Shown in pieces: positions 12,852 to 15,226 of a stretch of 15,226 nt of DNA (position 1 is its first letter; every line of letters starts with the position of its first letter). The notes beneath the pieces are model-generated. The model saw only the letters and a program-made list of their open reading frames with translations, was not told the origin of the DNA and did no database searches. Source of the DNA: WJMT01 sp964456985 (GTDB taxonomy: Bacteria > Acidobacteriota > Aminicenantia > Aminicenantales > Aminicenantaceae); the NCBI GenBank assembly GCA_964456985.1, contig CAYWDH010000064.1, positions 1 to 15,226 of the forward strand, in the 5' to 3' direction. The translations under genes were made by a program, and so were the position numbers.

Positions 12852-14294
12852 TTAGAATATCAATCTGAATCCAAGCAGAAGTTTGTGTGTCTCGGATATC
12901 TCCCTGTTCTCACCGGTGATCGGAATCCTTCCTTCAAAGAAGATCGAACCGTTGGCAAATACATCCACTCCAATGTTTCCAACCAGGTCAAGACCCGAAC
13001 CCCTGGAATCCTGTTCCTTGGTACTATATCCCAAGCCTGCTCCGATAAAGGCAGGTTTCATATGCGCATTAACAACCGCATTTGCCATAAAGAAAGGCTT
13101 CCACAGGTCATTACTGACCAAAGGATAAGCTCCGCCCGCTGACAGAATAAAGCTGAACTGATCAGGAACAAATTTGTACATAAATCCGACTCTTCCAAAG
13201 GCATATCCCGTATACGTACCTTTGGCAACCAGACCTCCGGCTTCAGCAAGGAAAAAGAACTTCTGTTTCTTAACTTCAAACTGGGCATCGCAAGGACCTG
13301 AAACGGCGCCAAAATCATCATAGACCGCAACTGTAGCTGAATACATTCCAGCCTCTTCGACTGTATATTCCCAACTAAAAGGTTTTTCTGTCAGTGTTTT
13401 TTCAGCAATGATATTTCCGACCTCATCTGATATCTCAAATACAGCTTTTTCCAGAGTTCCGTCCGGATCTTCAGAACCAGTAGCATCCAGAGTAACGGTT
13501 TCCCCTTCCTTTATGACATCAGGCATCACTACTAATTGACATGTCGGAGGAAAATTTATGTAGACAGATGCTTCGCAAGGATTAGATGAGGCTTCATCAT
13601 AATAATTATAAACAACAGGTTTGAAATCATATTTACCGGGCTCGCTGAACTGTGTCTGCCATTTCGGCGAATCCTTAGTGAGAGTCTGCGTGCTTAATTT
13701 TCTTCCCTCAGAATTATAGACTTCGATAACCATCTTTTCAGAATTTTTAGAACCGCTCATATCCACTGTGATAGGATCATTAATATTTGCTTTCTCCGGA
13801 TCAATGATAATATCACAAATAGGTACTTCCTTGGCTCTCTCTACACTGATCAAAGAAATGTTGCCGCACGGCCTGGGCATAACAAATGTATATTCCTTAT
13901 GGTCTTTTATTACTTTGAACACAAAAACCGGAAGAGGTTCCTTCCCTGCCCATTCAAGATCTTCGACTATTTTTACCTTTTCATGGGAGCGGAATAACAT
14001 CCACATAAATTTCTGACCAATAGGCAGTGAGGCTTCCTCAAAAGACTGCGTTTCAATCTGTTCCAAAAACGCAAAATACACATCCCCGTAACCAGCCAGG
14101 TCAAAACCATATTTGATATCAGCTTTATACCGCTCCAGCAGTGTTTTCATAACTTCTTGAGTCGGTACTTCTCCCTTTATACGGACAAATGTGTAATGTC
14201 CGATTTCCTCTAACTTTTTGGTTTCTGCAAACGATAAAGATGATATGAGAAACAGCATCAGAACGGATAAAACCAATACTCTTTGTACCTTCAT
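12852..14294 (-). CDS. secreted protein with two PKD/Ig-like domains and a C-terminal outer-membrane beta-barrel
   Basis: A 480-residue envelope protein. A Sec signal peptide spans residues 1-23 (basic start, hydrophobic core, cleavage likely after SLSFA). Residues 24-155 form a unique N-terminal region with no recognised domain. Two PKD/Ig-like domains follow, about 158-246 and 250-341; the second has the typical DATGSEDPDGT stretch at 270-280. Residues about 345-480 alternate polar and hydrophobic residues with many glycines and end GFRLIF, which fits a small beta-barrel of about eight strands with the terminal Phe that BAM recognises. Each PKD domain opens and closes with cysteine (160/240 and 252/335). 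AAGGAGG (14300-14306) lies 5 nt before the ATG, the best ribosome site in the window. The function is not known; a structural or cell-surface tether role is inference. Confidence 0.85.
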   Translation of the reverse strand: MKVQRVLVLSVLMLFLISSLSFAETKKLEEIGHYTFVRIKGEVPTQEVMKTLLERYKADIKYGFDLAGYGDVYFAFLEQIETQSFEEASLPIGQKFMWMLFRSHEKVKIVEDLEWAGKEPLPVFVFKVIKDHKEYTFVMPRPCGNISLISVERAKEVPICDIIIDPEKANINDPITVDMSGSKNSEKMVIEVYNSEGRKLSTQTLTKDSPKWQTQFSEPGKYDFKPVVYNYYDEASSNPCEASVYINFPPTCQLVVMPDVIKEGETVTLDATGSEDPDGTLEKAVFEISDEVGNIIAEKTLTEKPFSWEYTVEEAGMYSATVAVYDDFGAVSGPCDAQFEVKKQKFFFLAEAGGLVAKGTYTGYAFGRVGFMYKFVPDQFSFILSAGGAYPLVSNDLWKPFFMANAVVNAHMKPAFIGAGLGYSTKEQDSRGSGLDLVGNIGVDVFANGSIFFEGRIPITGENREISETHKLLLGFRLIF

Positions 14295-14346
14295 TCTTTC
14301 CTCCTTATTTTGAAAGGATATAGTCTTAAAAACCCTAAAAACAATT

Positions 14347-14373
14347 TTTATAGATTCATATCCCCTTTGTCAA
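14347..14373 (-). promoter_or_regulatory. promoter of the PKD/beta-barrel gene
   Basis: On the minus strand a perfect TTGACA (14368-14373) is followed after 15 nt by TATAAA (14347-14352). The spacing is 2 nt short of the ideal, but both boxes are good. A short inverted repeat, CCCTT-TGTC-AAGGG (14363-14376), covers the -35 box and might be an operator. Confidence 0.55.
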
Positions 14374-14405
14374 GGGAAAAACAATAATATTTTACAAAGA
14401 TTATA

Positions 14406-15107
14406 TCAACAATGAATGAACGCATCAACAATATGTTTGATAATCCGGGAATCCTTGGGAAGGGAATGGTAGGCTTCGGTATAAACATCAATAGGTCTCC
14501 TTCCCTCCTCTATGAGTTTCTTTAATAATATTTTGCCGGAATCCGGAGTTATTTCAGGATGAGACTGAATGCCCCAAACAGGCCCATCTTTTTTCCGGAA
14601 TGCATGGATCGGACACAAAGAGGTCGATGCCAATATATCAAAATCACTTCCCATCCCAAACACTTCATCAAAATGGATCGTGAAAGAAAAAAACAATCCT
14701 TTTTTCCCCAGAATCGTACTTTCCCTTATGATTTTAATGGGAATCCATCCTATTTCCGGCGAAAAAGACCTCCGCACGCAACTGGGACCGGCCAAGGCAA
14801 GGGCGATCATCTGATGACCGTAACAGCTTCCCATGATGGGAATCTCTTTTGATACAGACTCTTTTACAAACTCAATCTCATCAAGCACCCACTGAGGCCT
14901 ATACATAATCGATGCTTCGGATCCTGTTAATATTATATGAGTGAAATCCTTTCCCAAGGCAGCGGGAAAATGATCTTTTTTGGCTTGAAATGAACTCCAA
15001 GGGACATCAAGGAAAGCACTCCAGTGGCTGACCGGATCGTATATGTTTTTGTCTATAGAATTATCAATGATGGCCACTCGTACATCTTTATTTTTCATTC
15101 CATCCAT
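14406..15107 (-). CDS. stand-alone class I glutamine amidotransferase (GMP synthase-like GATase domain)
   Basis: A 233-residue GATase1 protein. The nucleophile elbow is GSCYGHQM (C95) and the other triad members lie in GIQSHPEITP (H183, E185), so glutaminase or a related hydrolase activity is intact. There is no synthetase partner domain and none is encoded next to it, in contrast to GuaA, CarA or PabA. Stand-alone members act for example on gamma-glutamyl compounds, but the substrate here cannot be named. The ATG at 15107 is chosen because TATAAT lies 9 nt before it; ATG 15098 (three residues shorter), with GGGAT about 9 nt upstream, is possible. No terminator is obvious behind the gene. Confidence 0.86.
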   Translation of the reverse strand: MDGMKNKDVRVAIIDNSIDKNIYDPVSHWSAFLDVPWSSFQAKKDHFPAALGKDFTHIILTGSEASIMYRPQWVLDEIEFVKESVSKEIPIMGSCYGHQMIALALAGPSCVRRSFSPEIGWIPIKIIRESTILGKKGLFFSFTIHFDEVFGMGSDFDILASTSLCPIHAFRKKDGPVWGIQSHPEITPDSGKILLKKLIEEGRRPIDVYTEAYHSLPKDSRIIKHIVDAFIHC

Positions 15108-15116
15108 ATCCCGAAA

Positions 15117-15145
15117 ATTATAGAGACTAATGAACAGAAATTCAA
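15117..15145 (-). promoter_or_regulatory. promoter of the amidotransferase gene
   Basis: On the minus strand TTGAAT (15140-15145), a 17-nt spacer and a perfect TATAAT (15117-15122). The start of transcription would fall near 15110, 3 nt before the ATG at 15107. Confidence 0.6.
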
Positions 15146-15157
15146 CTCATTATAAAT

Positions 15158-15183
15158 ATGAAAATCAGATATGGCTTGTGCTC
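15158..15183. repeat. 26-bp element, right copy (inverted relative to 57-82)
   Basis: The plus strand reads ATGAAAATCAGATATGG and on to 15183; it is the reverse complement of 57-82 with one difference. Seen from inside the window, both copies have the same end pointing outward. This copy lies 12 nt behind the -35 box of the amidotransferase promoter and 10 nt after a possible minus-strand stop at 15194-15196. The plus strand could also be read as a gene start, MKIRYGLCS, but there is no ribosome site for it. Confidence 0.8.
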
Positions 15184-15193
15184 CCGACTTTCA

Positions 15194-15226
15194 TCAGGCA
15201 AGCTGGTTCTTCAGCCCGCTGATTTT
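15194..15226 (-). CDS. possible 3' end of a gene upstream of the amidotransferase (partial)
   Basis: On the minus strand a frame is open from the window edge to TGA at 15194-15196 and would give the last residues KISGLKNQLA. It is too short to identify. A plus-strand start at 15158 (MKIRYGLCSRLSSG, running off the edge) is the competing reading. Confidence 0.2.
   Translation of the reverse strand, partial: KISGLKNQLA

Noticed and set aside
14363..14376. Hairpin CCCTT-TGTC-AAGGG as terminator of the amidotransferase gene
   Set aside because: Only 5 bp with no U-tract behind it in the minus direction; it overlaps a TTGACA promoter box and is better seen as part of that promoter.
57..15183. 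Terminal inverted repeats of a large mobile element
   Set aside because: The content between the copies is conserved core genes with no transposase, integrase or target-site duplication visible, so a 15-kb transposon is unlikely.

Overview
The window reads as chromosomal DNA of a Gram-negative, A+T-rich bacterium. The diderm cell plan is inferred from one gene (12852-14294, minus strand) that has a signal peptide, two PKD/Ig-like domains and a predicted outer-membrane beta-barrel ending in phenylalanine. Tandem DUF507 genes, a membrane pyrophosphatase, an NSS sodium symporter and PKD-containing envelope proteins would fit a deep-branching lineage such as Acidobacteriota (Aminicenantia-like) or a deltaproteobacterial relative. 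That placement is inference, and no rRNA is present to confirm it.

Layout, plus strand: a possible gene end (1-45); miaB (tRNA 2-methylthio modification); hppA (K+-dependent type membrane pyrophosphatase) behind its own extended -10 promoter; then, behind a consensus-like promoter at 3513-3541, a translation/RNA operon of nusA, infB, a DUF503 gene, rbfA, a DHH phosphoesterase of the NrnA type and truB. The operon continues without a gap into an NSS-family sodium symporter and an overlapping 36-residue membrane peptide that resembles the MetS small subunit, and it closes with a hairpin plus T-tract at 10746-10770. A second small unit follows: two overlapping DUF507 genes and a hot-dog-fold acyl-CoA thioesterase.

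Layout, minus strand: a RmlD/dTDP-4-dehydrorhamnose reductase-like gene, converging with the thioesterase; a strong bidirectional terminator; the PKD/beta-barrel protein behind a perfect AAGGAGG site; and a stand-alone class I glutamine amidotransferase at the right end.

The nusA-infB-rbfA-nrnA-truB order is a classic bacterial core. Here rimP, ylxR/rplGA and ribF/rpsO/pnp are not present next to it, and the end of the operon is given to an Na+-coupled transporter. The most unusual things seen are: a 26-bp element (25/26 identical) in inverted orientation near the two ends of the window; the unlisted small transporter subunit; three promoters whose -10 box lies exactly 9 nt before the start codon, suggesting near-leaderless mRNAs; and a 16-bp direct repeat at the DUF507 promoter. 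I do not see a clear new defence or mobile system. No tRNA, rRNA, CRISPR array or transposase was found, and no gap between genes exceeds 300 bases.
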